The notes under the pieces: generated by a model
Seen by the model: only the letters and a program-made list of their open reading frames with translations
Told to the model about the DNA's origin: nothing
Databases searched by the model: none
Source of the DNA: Phascolomyces articulosus
Lineage: Eukaryota > Mucoromycota > Mucoromycetes > Mucorales > Lichtheimiaceae
Length of the DNA stretch: 64,000 bases
Reading direction: 5' to 3'
Assembly (NCBI GenBank): GCA_025677815.1
Contig: JAIXMP010000060.1
Location: 62,001-126,000, forward strand
Shown: in pieces, positions 24,881-36,614 of the stretch
How positions within the stretch are numbered: the first letter of the stretch is position 1
How the letters are laid out: the number at the start of each line of letters is the position of its first letter
Position numbers and translations under genes: made by a program

Positions 24881-27101
24881 TTTCATTTATTCTACATTCT
24901 ATGCCATAAACGTGGAAAAAAAAGGGGTTGAAAGTGATTATATACATTCTTCTGTGCTATTGTTTCCTAGAAAGAGAGCTATGTAGGATTATAAAAAAAG
25001 TACTTTGTTTTTGGATTTGACAATGGGTTGTAGAGAAAATATGTCATCATGGTTTTAACAAAATGTTTATGTTGTATTATGATAATAACCCCCCTTTTTT
25101 TATCCAACATTACACGAAAAAGTCAAAGTCTAAAATCCTGAATGGATAGAATTCAACGTTAAAAAGGAAATCACTTAATTTCATAAAACTACCCCCAACG
25201 TCCGTCAAATAATAATGAGAGTATACTATGATCAAGTCTAAGATATCTCATATTCAAAATAATCTTTCCATAGAATAATGATTAATCCAGAAGTCTCTGT
25301 CTCTTTTTTTTTTCTTTACCAAACTCAAACCTAAACAAGCGATAGGTCTCAAAAGGCTTTTGTTTATTCGTAGAATAATATTTATACTTTGTGTTTGTCA
25401 TCTATTCAAGAGATCATTGTCGACTCTCACACGTTCTGCAAGAACACCTTTAATTTACAGGTATTGATCCTTAGCATATGGGAGGACCAATCCCTTTCAC
25501 TCATTACTACAATTTTTGAGGTAATAAAAGAGATTAATTTACTATATCAACATTTTTGACACCATCACCATTTAATTTAGCCAACCCCACTTGGAAATCA
25601 GGCAACACCATTGAAATACGTTTTCCAAAAAAAAAAAAGGGTGTCGCAACGTTTTCATATAAGCATCGAAGTTGCTATGGACTTTTCAAGAAACAAAAGC
25701 ATTACGGTTATTTAAAAAAAAAGACAAAAAGAGACTATTTCGTTACTGTTACTTGTGTTGATCCACAAACACAGGGAAGATGCGAAAAATGTGAATGAAT
25801 AGCGCCCTACGTTGATCATTAGAAATGAGAAATACGTGTGCACAGAGGGGAGATGGCATTGAATCATTTATTTGTCGGAGCCAAAGAATAATGCTCTTTG
25901 AGAGTACACTTTTTACTGTAACCAAGAATTTTTAGATAGGTCAAATTTTACAATCGAGATCTTCGCATGCTGACAACAACTCTTTTTTTTTTTGTTTAAA
26001 TCTTTTACAAGAATTATCTTTAGCACTTAGATGTTATGAAAAAGTAGACTGAAAAAGAATAGTTGAAGAGATCTTAAGGTTAAGAAATCTTCACTGATTC
26101 CAAAGCCAGCATAAAGGTAACATTAGAAATTTATACATCTTGTTATCGTTCTTGGAAAAACTCATAGTGATGATATGGCTGCAATGTATAAATTATTGTT
26201 AAGAAAGTTAGTGAGTTTGCTTATAAAGGTGTTTATATATTTTTATTTTTATGATGCACTCTCTCTCTTTCTCTCTCAGTCTGTGTGGTGTGTGTAATTA
26301 ACGGTGATAGATCAGGATCATAATCATATAAGATGTATTTTTATTTTTAGATTGAAAAGCCAATGCATCAAAATTTACCAAAACAAAGGAAGATGGTAAC
26401 AAATCTATTTTACGGATTATATTATATGTTTTGTATCTGGCTCTCTTCTGGAATTATTGTGTATAGAACGTAACCACTATATTGTCTTCTTTGTTCAGTG
26501 CTATATATATCCATTACATATTATTACTATTACTAATTAAGCTACCAACAATTCACATTGATGATAAATAATATAGTATATCGAATTGTATAACATGTCT
26601 CAGAATTATTTCTGAATAATGAAGCTAGGTACGCTATCTGAGTCCTTAGTTTTCGTCTGCAGAACGGAGGTAATTTGGATATTATTATGTAATTGAAATT
26701 TAATATTTTCTCCCAAGAAAACACAAGTTGCTTATAAACTGATATAAATATATTTTGTCTGATACGAATAAAAAACATAATAAAAATATCACTAGATAAT
26801 AAATATTATTTATTTAAATATTACAGTGATAGATTGTATTGGTTTTTTTTTAATCATATTATTTTGTCACATATCCATCCAAGTGTTAAGGAAACAAAGG
26901 GGGAAGGTGATATTACTGCATACTTGTCAATAGACGTCCTTTCCACTAATATAAATTATTCTTTTTCTGTGCCGATGAAAATCATGCTCCGCCAAATTTG
27001 GTTTGTAAGCTGAAATTAGACAAAGCATAAAAAGGAAGCTTCAGAGCAGTTTTACTTTTACCCCACACTTCTTTTTTTCTATTCTATTTGACAAATTCAA
27101 T
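24881..27101. other. Intergenic with one unassigned frame
   Basis: Apart from the small frame at 25556-25798, I see no gene. A short pyrimidine tract lies at 26260-26280. The last 100 bp end in a TTTTTTTCTATTC pyrimidine stretch before the dehydrogenase ATG and should contain its promoter. Confidence 0.55.
25556..25798 (+). CDS. Unassigned 80-residue frame, possible gene remnant
   Basis: An open frame starting MTPSPFNLANPTWKSG and ending RDYFVTVTCVDP then CEKCE and a stop. Amino-acid use looks coding-like (mixed, with aromatic and charged residues) apart from three A-run-derived Lys stretches. I do not recognise it. Upstream, 25460-25520 could encode a short peptide (ILSIWEDQSLSLITTIFE) ahead of a GTAATA donor, so this may be the last exon of a decayed gene. 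It could equally be chance. Confidence 0.3.
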   Translation: MTPSPFNLANPTWKSGNTIEIRFPKKKKGVATFSYKHRSCYGLFKKQKHYGYLKKKTKRDYFVTVTCVDPQTQGRCEKCE

Positions 27102-28550
27102 ATGGACATCAATGCTCTCTTCAGTGTTAAGGACAAAATTGTTCTTGTTACAGGCGGATCGCGTGGCATTGGTGAAATGATTGCTACGGTAAAGTTTTTT
27201 TTTTTTCATAGATCTTTTTTTTAGGAATCTTTTTGAAATATTTCAGTAAATTGCTGTCAATCATTGGAAACTAATCTTTATCCAATATTCATTAGGGTTT
27301 TGTTCAAGGTGGCGCTAAAGTATATATTAGTAGCCGTTCAGCCAAAGCTTGTGACGAGGTAAAATAAAATAAAATAAAAAATTGTAGTTTTGTGGTAAAA
27401 GTACTGAACTTTTTTTTTATGAAAATAAAAAGGTTTCCGCAAAGTTGAACGCACTTGGTCCTGGAAAATGCATTTCGCTTCCAGCGGATTTGCAAAGCTT
27501 GGATGATATTACAAGACTCGCAGCAGAACTGTCCAAGAAAGAATCTCGTAAGTTTTCTTTTTTTTTTGTAATATGAAATGTTAGAAAGAAGGATGGTTGT
27601 TCAGTACATTTTATGTATGCAACATAATGGTATAAGATGTAACTGTTATTCTGTTCTTTATTTCATATAGACCTTGATGTTTTGATTAATAATGCTGGTA
27701 AGAATTCCTCTCTATAATTAAAATTTATATAATGCACTGTGATAGTCAGACATAACGTTTAATATTTCAATCAATGAATTGTAAAGGTGCAACTTGGGGA
27801 GCTCCCATTGATGAATACCCAGACGCTGCATTCCAAAAGGTTATGAACCTTAATGTTAACCGTGTATTTAGTTTGACAAAGGCGTAAGTAGTATCATTAA
27901 AAGGAATAAGTGGTTGATGGATGAATCGCTAATATGCGAATGTATGAATAATGGGTGTAGTCTGCTTCCATTGTTGAGAGCAAATGCTTCTATGGATGAT
28001 CCATCTCGTGTTATCAATATTGGTTCGATTAATGGTGTCACTGTAAGTACTTGCATCTTTGTGTATTCTGTAATATACAAATATGTTATTCAATTTGATA
28101 TAGAAGACTCTAACTGATGGTATGCAAACAATTAGGTTCCTGGTTTTGAAAGTTATGCTTATTCTGCATCCAAGGCTGCTATTCATCACATGTCCCGACA
28201 TTTGGCTGCCAGACTTGGTAGAGAATATATTTTGGTCAATGCCATTGCTCCTGGTTCCTTCCCATCCAAGATGATGGCCGAAACTTTACGTAAACATGGT
28301 GATGAGATCAAGGCAAAGGTTCCTGTTGGTCGTGTTGGTACTCCTGAGGATGTTGCTGGTAAATATTGGAATACGAAAAAAAAAACCATGAAGCTACATT
28401 AATTATACATGTAAAAATAACTCTAACTTATATATTTTTTCCTCTTTCACAGGTACTTGTATTTACCTTTCTTCTCGGGCAGGCAATTACACCAATGGTG
28501 CTACCATTGTTGTTGATGGTGGTTCAATTCAAAACAACTCACGAATTTAA
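27102..28550 (+). CDS. Short-chain dehydrogenase/reductase
   Basis: Eight exons join in frame to 263 residues: 27102-27188, 27296-27358, 27433-27547, 27671-27697, 27787-27883, 27961-28042, 28136-28358, 28453-28550. Classical SDR motifs are all present: VTGGSRGIG (cofactor loop), LPADL, LDVLINNAG, the catalytic Ser in NIGSINGV, YSASK with Tyr and Lys, and NAIAPGSFPSKM. The C-terminus ends GATIVVDGGS, usual for the family. The Arg after GGS and the following SSRS at the end of strand 2 favour NADP(H). The overall pattern resembles 3-oxoacyl-ACP reductase/RhlG-like enzymes, but substrate cannot be fixed. Exon 4 is only 27 bp. No signal peptide or membrane segment is seen. The gene appears intact, with standard donors and acceptors. 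Confidence 0.92.
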
Positions 28551-29687
28551 GCTATATTAGTAACAATATTATTTAATATATTCATTGTTGCCACTCGTGT
28601 AGTCAATCCCCCCCTTCCTAAATCTTTAAATCGATTACTTCTGTATATTACCAATACATTTCTGTGAAATATGTATAAATTATATATTATCAAAACATTT
28701 AGAAATTGCTTATTTGCTTATGGCTGACATGGACATATTTTACTTCTTGTTATCTCATAATCGTATAATAGGCTACTCACTTCAAAAAAAAATAATGACT
28801 GGCTCGTGTATATTCATTTGTAGGAAAAGCTAGAAACTAAATTTAACTTCTCAATGATTATTTTTTTCTGCGTTGTCAACATCGATATCCGTTGAAAAAT
28901 CAAGTCTCTTGTTACTCGGGTCTCATCAGCAGGGTTATCACATGCTGTAAACAATTCTATTGACTAATGAGGGTTAAGAATTTTCCATCACTTTCTGCAG
29001 TATTTTCATTCCAATAATGATAAAACATGCACAAAACAGTGATTATAATATTCACTTGGTCTTTGTCTTCCACATCGAAAAGCACTGCATCGAATTATAC
29101 CATACGAATTAAATATTTTATGAACGATAGCTTTTGCTCAGGCCGCTACGGTAAAGACTACCAATGACAATATACCCAATTCAAATGTCCAAACTTTCAA
29201 ATAAACACAAGAAAGCATTTGTTTGTATAGCCGGCTTGCCTGATTAAAACAAAATGCTGGATGTTCTAAAGCACTTGAATTTTTTCTTTTTACAACAGTT
29301 GAGTAACCATTCTTCTAGTATAGTTTCTTATTGACATAAAAACAAACAATGAAAATATACAACCTAAAATATTCAGCTTTTTGAAATTTGAGTTGAAGAG
29401 ATCACTTTGTAAAAAAAAAAAAAAAAGGAATCTCTATTTATTCACGGAAAGGATCGCCCAACTGTGCTACAGGAAATTAAGGGACCAAAGTACATAAATC
29501 AATATTGACTTCTTAATTAAAGTGTGTTAATACAGCTGTATAACAGCCCTGTGAGCTACGAAGTACAAAAAAACACAAGATAATAAATTTATCTTGTGGA
29601 TATTATTCTAACACAGTTTATCTTTGGAAAAAATTGCACGAAAGTCAGAAAGTCTTTTAAACCTTCTTTTTTTATAATCAATACAGA
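28551..29687. other. Intergenic, no gene seen
   Basis: About 1.1 kb between two plus-strand genes, AT-rich with few homopolymers (one A run near 29412). No motif or RNA gene recognised. Confidence 0.6.
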
Positions 29688-30342
29688 ATGTCAAAAAAAG
29701 ACTCAAAGATTTTGGAAAAAAATGAAATATTAAAAACACAAATCGATGCTTCCATTGGTGTTGCACGTTCACTTGTGCAATCATGGCTATCCCCTCCAAA
29801 ACATGGAGAAAAACTAGAAGATACAGAATATGACGAAAAAACATTTGCTCGTTATTCTACGGGTCGACCTGACAGGTGAAAAACAAAGATAGAATATATG
29901 CATTCATAAATTCATGGTAATTTATAAAAAAACAATGATCTAACATAACTCTGATTAATATAGAGTAGGTCTTGGTGCAAAGTTTTTATCACATAAGGAA
30001 GCTATTCAGCATCAATCACCTACGATCTCAAAAAATGAAATGAAATTACGAAACAAGATTATCAATCAGAATCGACGTGCTGATAACATAAGTACAGATG
30101 CAATCGCTAGGAAACGAGGACATGAGAGCGACAGTGATAATGAAGAAGAATCACGAACAAGATCTGTAAGAACGAATAAAAAGAATACAACGGCATCACC
30201 ATCAGAAACCTCAACAGTACCAGACAACAAAAAAATTGGTACTCAAGGTGATTTCCTGTCAATGTATCTCTCAGAAAAGGCTGGTAAAAAGAAAAAGGGA
30301 AAAAAAAATAAAAAAGTCGGGAAAACAGATGTTACTGTCTGA
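29688..30342 (+). CDS. Small conserved protein of the DUF3245 type
   Basis: Two exons, 29688-29875 and 29964-30342, give 188 residues. The N-terminus has the family-like block ASIGVARSLVQSWLSPP, then FARYSTGRPDRVGLGAKFL across the intron, matching the fungal DUF3245 pattern. The C-terminal half is charged and disordered: RKRGHESDSDNEEE, a Ser/Thr-rich part and a run of lysines near the end. The basic tail suggests a nuclear or nucleolar location. Function is unknown for the family. The ATG at 29688 starts directly at the conserved region. Confidence 0.7.
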
Positions 30343-31520
30343 AATGTATATAGGCCATGTTCTATTTTTTTTCGAATGGGATCGAGTGATATTAACATGT
30401 TGGTGGGATAATGTGTTCATGTGTACTTGATGACGAATATATAAGGACTTAGCATTAGAATTTATATGAATTAATATGACTTTTTATTATTGCGACACAT
30501 CTTATTTTTCAAAAGAATTTTACACTACCAAAATTTACCGAAATATTTTAATTTTGACAATCCTAAAGATTTCCAGTGTTTACAACAGTAGTTCCATGTA
30601 GATTTCCAGTAGACCAAATAAAAAATATATAGATTTCTTGTAGATTTCCAGTATGCATTATAGTAACACAAGAGTAGTATGTAATAACGCACCTAGCCTA
30701 ACGTACAATAAGCACTATTCAATTATTGTATTGCTATGCTCAAAACATAATTTGGCACATTTTTTTTTAGTTGTCTCTAATAAAAAAATGCTGTGTCGAA
30801 GTGCGTGAGAAATGGTACCATATGTGTCATGATGAAATAAAGCTATAGAAATATCTCCATACAACTAAGAATATGTGATATAATACTGGATATCTTTATC
30901 TGTCAATATCTACCGAAAATCTCTAATTTTGCTAATTTTAAGCTAAATATCTTCAGTGAGGTTATGTATATTTTCAGTGTTTTAATATTTTTCATGATAT
31001 TCAATAGAATTCAGTGATTATAATAATCCCATAGTGAAACTTTAATTCGTGCTAGCATAGTATCATGGTACAAGCATATAAAAGTATTTTTTTAAAAAAA
31101 GAAAACTTAACAATAAATACCTTTTGACTATTGAAAAAGTGTAACAGACTTTTAAAATAGTCATTATTTATGGCTATATTATGAGCGCTTTGCTAATGGC
31201 ATATCCGTTAAATCCTGGCCTTTAAGAAGATCCTTGGCCTTTGTTTTCTCAGAGTGAAACTAAAAAGTTTGTTCGTTTTTTTTTGTAATGTTTTATACAC
31301 AATAAACAAAATAAAAAGGGGTCATCCTGTGTATTATAAATTGCAGAAATCATATAATTCCCTTTTTTATTATATACCCAGTTTATACAAAGACTTGTAG
31401 CGTATAGTAAAACTCGTGGGTAAGAGCGTGTATATAACATGTGGAATAAAATTCCACCGTTCCTTATTTTTTACCTTTATCTTTTTCTTCAGGTTGCAGC
31501 ATTAATAATAGTTGGTTTTA
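30343..31520. other. Intergenic with short dispersed repeats
   Basis: No gene seen. The 11-mer AGATTTCCAGT occurs at 30567, 30600 and 30642, the last two within an identical 15-mer. A diverged relative of the 30530-30580 stretch (CTACCGAAA ... CTTCAGTG) recurs at about 30910-30960. These may be traces of an old repeat. Confidence 0.5.
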
Positions 31521-32013
31521 ATGCTAGTACCATGTCGAAAAATGTTCTCATTTATAATTTCAATGTTTTCTTTATGTACTTCTGTTACAAATGCTGATAA
31601 TATTATCAATGATGAACTTGGATCGGCTACGGTTCGATCACCTAAAAATGTTCTTTTTGTGGTAACACTAGGTGGAAGTAGCCATAGATCTTGCGTTGCC
31701 AAGATAATAAACGAACTTACACTTCGCGGGCATTATGCTACCTATGTTGCTGCAATAATAATAAATAATTCTTTTTCTTGTGGTATATAGCGCAAAAAAA
31801 AGCGGATATACAGCATATTAATAACAAGTGCTATTATAACGTTATATATAGGATACTCAAATAAAATACATCGAGTCTTATCCACATATTAATAATACTT
31901 TACTTGGTCCTGAGTTCTGGTCAAAGATGAACTCCCATAATCGAACAGTGACACGTCGATGGAATGACTTTAAAAGTGAAATCATTATCAGGACCAGTAA
32001 CTACGAGAAGTAA
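31521..32013 (+). pseudogene. 5' fragment of a UDP-glycosyltransferase (family 1) gene
   Basis: Exon-like block from the ATG at 31521 or 31542: a hydrophobic leader (MFSFIISMFSLCTSV), then NVLFVVTLGGSSHRSC and IINELTLRGHYATYVA, the N-terminal nucleotide-sugar-transferase pattern of fungal UGTs. After a likely intron ending at the AG near 31854, a second block reads TQIKYIESYPHINNTLLGP, then a stop TAA at 32011-32013. Known family members are about 500 residues long with a C-terminal UDP-binding domain; none of that is found downstream to 34 kb. The piece is therefore a truncated copy. Intron position is approximate. Confidence 0.6.
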
Positions 32014-34026
32014 AGGGTAATATATTGTAACAATTTTTTTTAAAAAAAAGTGGCAGAATAAATATATAAATAATCATCCAACTTAATGATATACTTCTAT
32101 ATAATTAATGCCTGTATACAGCAAATACTGTTAAAAAATTGTTTGATGAAATGATGTGTGATTAATTTTCTACAGCATGCAGTGATGCAGCACAAGAATA
32201 CGGGCTCCCTTCGATTTAAACCATGTTTATGAATTTATCCTCAGATATATTTATATATACTGGATAGATATAATATAGCATTTTATATCTGCTAGAGCGC
32301 ATGAGAGTTATTACTAGGGCTAGGGAAAGATTTTTGTGATAAATGTAAAATTTATTTGAAATTCATCAACATGTTTACACTGATACTTCAAACCACCCTT
32401 TTTGGTGCCTATGCCTCATACATCAATAATATTCGAATTTTCCTAGGAGAGACAATAGCAGAGCAGATGTATTTATCTTATCGATTCTACAAAAAGTTTT
32501 TATTCATTATTGCATCCCAATCGCATCTCAGAGCCACACAAGAAGAATACCTACAAAAAATGTATATTGGTAATTGGTGTAAAAGTACTCTCTAAGAAAC
32601 AAAGTAGTTTTATAAAGTAAACTTTTGGATCTATGCAATATTTGGACAAAAATTGGATGTGTTACGTCCAATCTGAATATTTGTTTTTAACTAGTCCAAT
32701 TCACATCAATACGTATACAAATAGGTATAAATCATAATTCATCTACTTTTCTGGCCCATGTTGATAAAAATATACTGAATGTACTGCATAGGTAAAAGTA
32801 AAAGCAATATTATTTTATTCATAGGAAGAATAATAACTGGATTCTTCTGTTACACCACCAGTAGATATTCATAAAGATAACACATAATAAACCTAACTCT
32901 CACGGAAAAAAGAATAGAATAAGTAATTTGTTAAATAAAAACACTTGCCTTTTAATTCTTAATATAACAGTACTTGTTGGAAAAGTAGTTTGATCCGTAA
33001 CAAATTTTTACTTCTTTGCAAAAAGAGCATAGGTTGTTGGCACAGTTATGATTTGACATTTGTATATTTTCCTAGAGAAGGTTTATAGCCCTATTGACTG
33101 ATGATGATAAAAAGAAGCACGCTTAATCATATAATGTATATATGAAACATTATATGAAGCGAGCATTTGGTATTTCTTCGAGCTACGTTTCTAACATTCC
33201 TATAAGTTCTGTCGTTTTTAAATATATACAAAATTAAAAATATACTAAAAAAAAAAGAGATAGGAATAAAAGTGGAACAGCAAATTCATCAACTAGTTTT
33301 ATTCATTGTACTGCTTATAATGTAATAATTACTTCGATTTCTGAAATAGCGAAGCATTGTTTGGTTCAGATTGGACGGTATATCATGCAGGCAAAATCAA
33401 TTTGAACGGGAATGCAGTTTGGACGATAACAAATGCAACATCCTGAAAAAATGTCTATTTAAGACCGCTTGCACCATACTCAAACAGCATCAAAGTAAAT
33501 CCTTGTATTACTTACATATATAGTAATTTATTATACATGTAGGTAAAAACAAAACTAATAGTAGTCTGAGGACTAGTCTGCGATTTTTATTTCCAGTCCT
33601 AACAACTGTCTCCTCGTTATGACCAGCATGTGTTTCTCGGTGCTTGTTCTTTTGATATCAACTTATCCCACATCGACATTGATGATTTAATAACAATAAT
33701 AATAATAATAGCGGTCTCTCTATTCTTTTCCACTGTACCATTATTTCCTTTCCCTTATACTTATTTTTCTGATTTATCACACCTTTATCCTTGATATAAA
33801 GTGTTTGATATTTAACGTACGCATGATATGTCATTATTACTTTCCTTCTTAGCTTTTCTATGTTAGACTTAGAGACATAAATGGAAGAATCTTTTTTACT
33901 CATAATGAAATCCTTACACTTCATCTGCCCGACTTGTATTCTATGAAGTGACTCTTTAGAAGAGCGCCTAAAAAAGTATCAATACCCGACCTACGTTATT
34001 TCGGTTTTTTTTCTTGAATTCTAGAG
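32014..34026. other. Intergenic, no gene seen
   Basis: About 2 kb with only short frames. One at 32356-32595 begins with a hydrophobic stretch (FTLILQTTLFGAYASYI) but has no recognisable domain. The last 60 bp contain TTTTTTTTCTTGAATTCTAG, an acceptor-like sequence just before the Sec14 ATG, so that gene may have a spliced 5' UTR. Confidence 0.55.
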
Positions 34027-35496
34027 ATGACTAAATCTGAACAGGAACAAAATGAAGCAGTACAACAATTACGTCAAGAATTTGGTGAGCTGAAAATCAC
34101 CTTAGAAACAGAGGTAATGATAACACTTGACAATTAACATAGCACTCCTATATGAATTCTCAACATTCAAATTGCAAATGAGAGCGAATAAATTACCAAT
34201 GTTATTAATGCATAAATACCCAACACAGTTTTTAAAACAATTTTTGATTGCTCGAAGCTGGAATATAGTAAGTAAATATATATATTTAATACAAATACAC
34301 TTAATGTATTGATGCAAATGGAATTCCAAATAAGAAAGACGCCAAGGAACAGTTGGAGAATACAATTGCTTGGCGCAAGGAAAATAATGTTGATATGCAT
34401 CCAGTGACCACAATGGACAACAAACTACCGCTATTATATCCAATCCGCGGATTTTCATGTTTACCAGATGGAAATCTTGAAGTACATCCAAACATATCAG
34501 AGTCTGTTTTGCGTATATATCGCTGGATGGGTGGCAGCTGCTTACATAAGACTGATAACGATGGTTGTCCTATTTATATCGAAAGATTGGTAAGATCATC
34601 GTTTTTTTTATTTTATGTTGTTTTGAAAGGAAGTTCTCATATAAAAAGGGTACGGACTTTAGGGGCACCATGCTGCTAAAGAAATTGCCAAGTATGCAAC
34701 CAGTGAAGAGGTATCAAACTATCATACCGGTTGTAATGAGTTTTTACACAGGGTGATCATGAAGGACTGCTCTAAGAAGGCTGGTAAACATATTAATCGC
34801 GAAACAGTTATTTTTGATTGCACTGGCATGGGATGGCATCGTAAGTTTTATTTTTATGAAGTAATATAATGGCGTTAGATGATTGATCTATGTACTGTTT
34901 TAATAGAGCTTCATATGCCAGCTTTGTATTATATCAAGGCAGTCTCGGACACTGATCAAAAGTATTATCCCGAAACTTTGAATAAATTGTACTTGATAAA
35001 TGCACCTTCTGCATTTGTAATGGTGTGGAAAATAGTTAAAGGGTGGTTGGACCCTGGTGTAAGTTATTATATTTTAAGCTAAGATTGAAATAGTCTGTAG
35101 TAACAGTATCACATTTACTGAATTGTTTTTTCAATTAGACACTTGAAAAAATACAAATTTTGGGGAAGGATTTTAAAGACGTTCTTCTGAAGCAAATACC
35201 TCCAGGTAACCTCCCAACATTCCTAGGTGGTCAATGCACATGTTCGCATATGCCTGGTGGTTGTGTTCCTTCTCAAAGTAAGTTGTTTTATTATTATAAT
35301 TATTGCTTTTCTAGTTGAATATTTTAATTAACTGTGTTGTATTCTCTTCAAAGTTCTAAAAAATATACCAATCATGGAACCAAATGATGGTAACGAAAAT
35401 GTCTCAACGGCATACTGTACATCAATCATGGAAAAAGGAAAGACTGATGAGATTATTAGAGGCCCACCTTTTTTTCAAGAAACTAAATTGAAGTAG
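34027..35496 (+). CDS. Sec14-like CRAL-TRIO lipid-transfer protein
   Basis: Seven exons join to 330 residues: 34027-34113, 34229-34267, 34335-34589, 34663-34840, 34907-35058, 35139-35277, 35354-35496. The N-terminal CRAL-TRIO-N helices appear as LETEFLKQFLIARSWN followed by AKEQLENTIAWRKENNVD. The lipid-binding CRAL-TRIO domain shows PIYIERLGHH, VIFDCTGMGW, YYPETLNKLYLINAPSAF, WKIVKGWLDPGTLEKI and ILGKDF. The C-terminus, CTCSHMPGGCVPS, is a feature I associate with Sec14 proteins of these fungi. Sec14 proteins exchange phosphatidylinositol and phosphatidylcholine and support Golgi secretion; here the exact ligand is not known. Exon 2 is only 39 bp, chosen because its splice phases alone keep the domain intact. 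It is the last intact host gene before the transposon-rich right half. Confidence 0.88.
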
Positions 35497-35708
35497 TTCG
35501 TTACTTACATATAGAAGTTTATTCTCTTACTATGAGAATCATTATACTTACTGTTGCATATCATTTATATAGTTATTCAGCTAGATTATTTTCTATAAAT
35601 TCTTATTACCAGACTTTATATACTTTATTAGTCTTATTAAGTTTTGAAAATGAAACATACTGGGATATAACCGTTAAAGTCTTAGATATATAGAGTGACT
35701 AAAGATCC

Positions 35709-36133
35709 TGTTGGAGTACAGTGAAAAGATTTATGCCTGGGTAACTATAAGAACGCATGTCTAATTTGTATACTTATAAACAGGTTCGACTAGACAATGT
35801 GAGGAAGCGCGTATGAAATATAATGAAGTAACTAAGGGTCGAGATATATGAATAATAAATGAAATGGGATCTTGGTTTGCAAGATCCCTCTTTTTATATA
35901 CGTCGAAATATAAGGGGTTAATCTAACATCTATGCTAATATAAATACTCTACATTTCTATAACTATACTAGTTTATCTTATATTTCTATATACAACCATA
36001 TGTTTGTCTATAATCATCCATATGGTTATTTATATTGATCCATCCAATTATCCTTATATATATTGATATCTGTGGATATGCTGATCAACAACTTCATGGG
36101 TTGTTCATCGTCGTAATGGTCTATACCATTACA
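35709..36133 (-). mobile_element. Probable 3' LTR of a Ty3/gypsy-type element
   Basis: The right edge is well supported: on the minus strand a purine tract (GGGGGAGAA, plus 36134-36142) is followed by TGTAATGG, the usual polypurine tract/LTR junction. On the minus strand a TATATAAAAAGAGGG promoter-like box follows at about 35885-35905. The left edge at TGTTGG (35709) is my guess from the TG...CA rule and a length near those of the other LTRs. No second copy was found, so no direct test is possible in this window. Confidence 0.45.
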
Positions 36134-36614
36134 TTCTCCCCCATCTATATAATGTCCTATGGGTATTGAAGTGAATCGCCGTCAATCCGTCGACATCATC
36201 CCAAGTACTTCTTAATTTGCGCCAGCTTTGTGCGCCGTCCTTGGTTGCATGCAGCTGTCAATTTTTCATCAATTTGCAAGTATGCACCATCTTGTGATTG
36301 GTTCGTCCAAAATGGATTTATGCTGGAACCCTTTCAATAGCAGTGACGGATCGTTTTACGTTAACCCATATGTCTACTTCTTCTTACCAAGATATTCCTA
36401 AAACTTGTCAAAGCATAAGCAACCTGGGTTTAGGGTCCTCCCCCCTTCTCAAAAATATCATAAAAAAAGAGAGCAGTAGGAAATAACCAAAGAAGAACGT
36501 CTGGATCAATTCCTAGCTAAATAAAAGAAGACATCTTTATGTGAAAGTAACCAATTATAATAAAATAGCAATCTAAAAAAAAATTATTAAGGAAAGATAC
36601 CAAAATATAATTTT
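36134..36614 (-). other. Retroelement 3' region, degenerate coding
   Basis: Minus-strand reading gives DGAYLQIDEKLTAACNQ and KLAQIKKYLG before a stop, then the polypurine tract. I cannot assign it to a known domain. It lies between the end of the gypsy polymerase remnant and the putative LTR and may be the tail of the same element. Confidence 0.35.

Noticed and set aside
34102..34491. 129-residue minus-strand frame
   Set aside because: It lies across exons of the Sec14-like gene and has no motif of its own.
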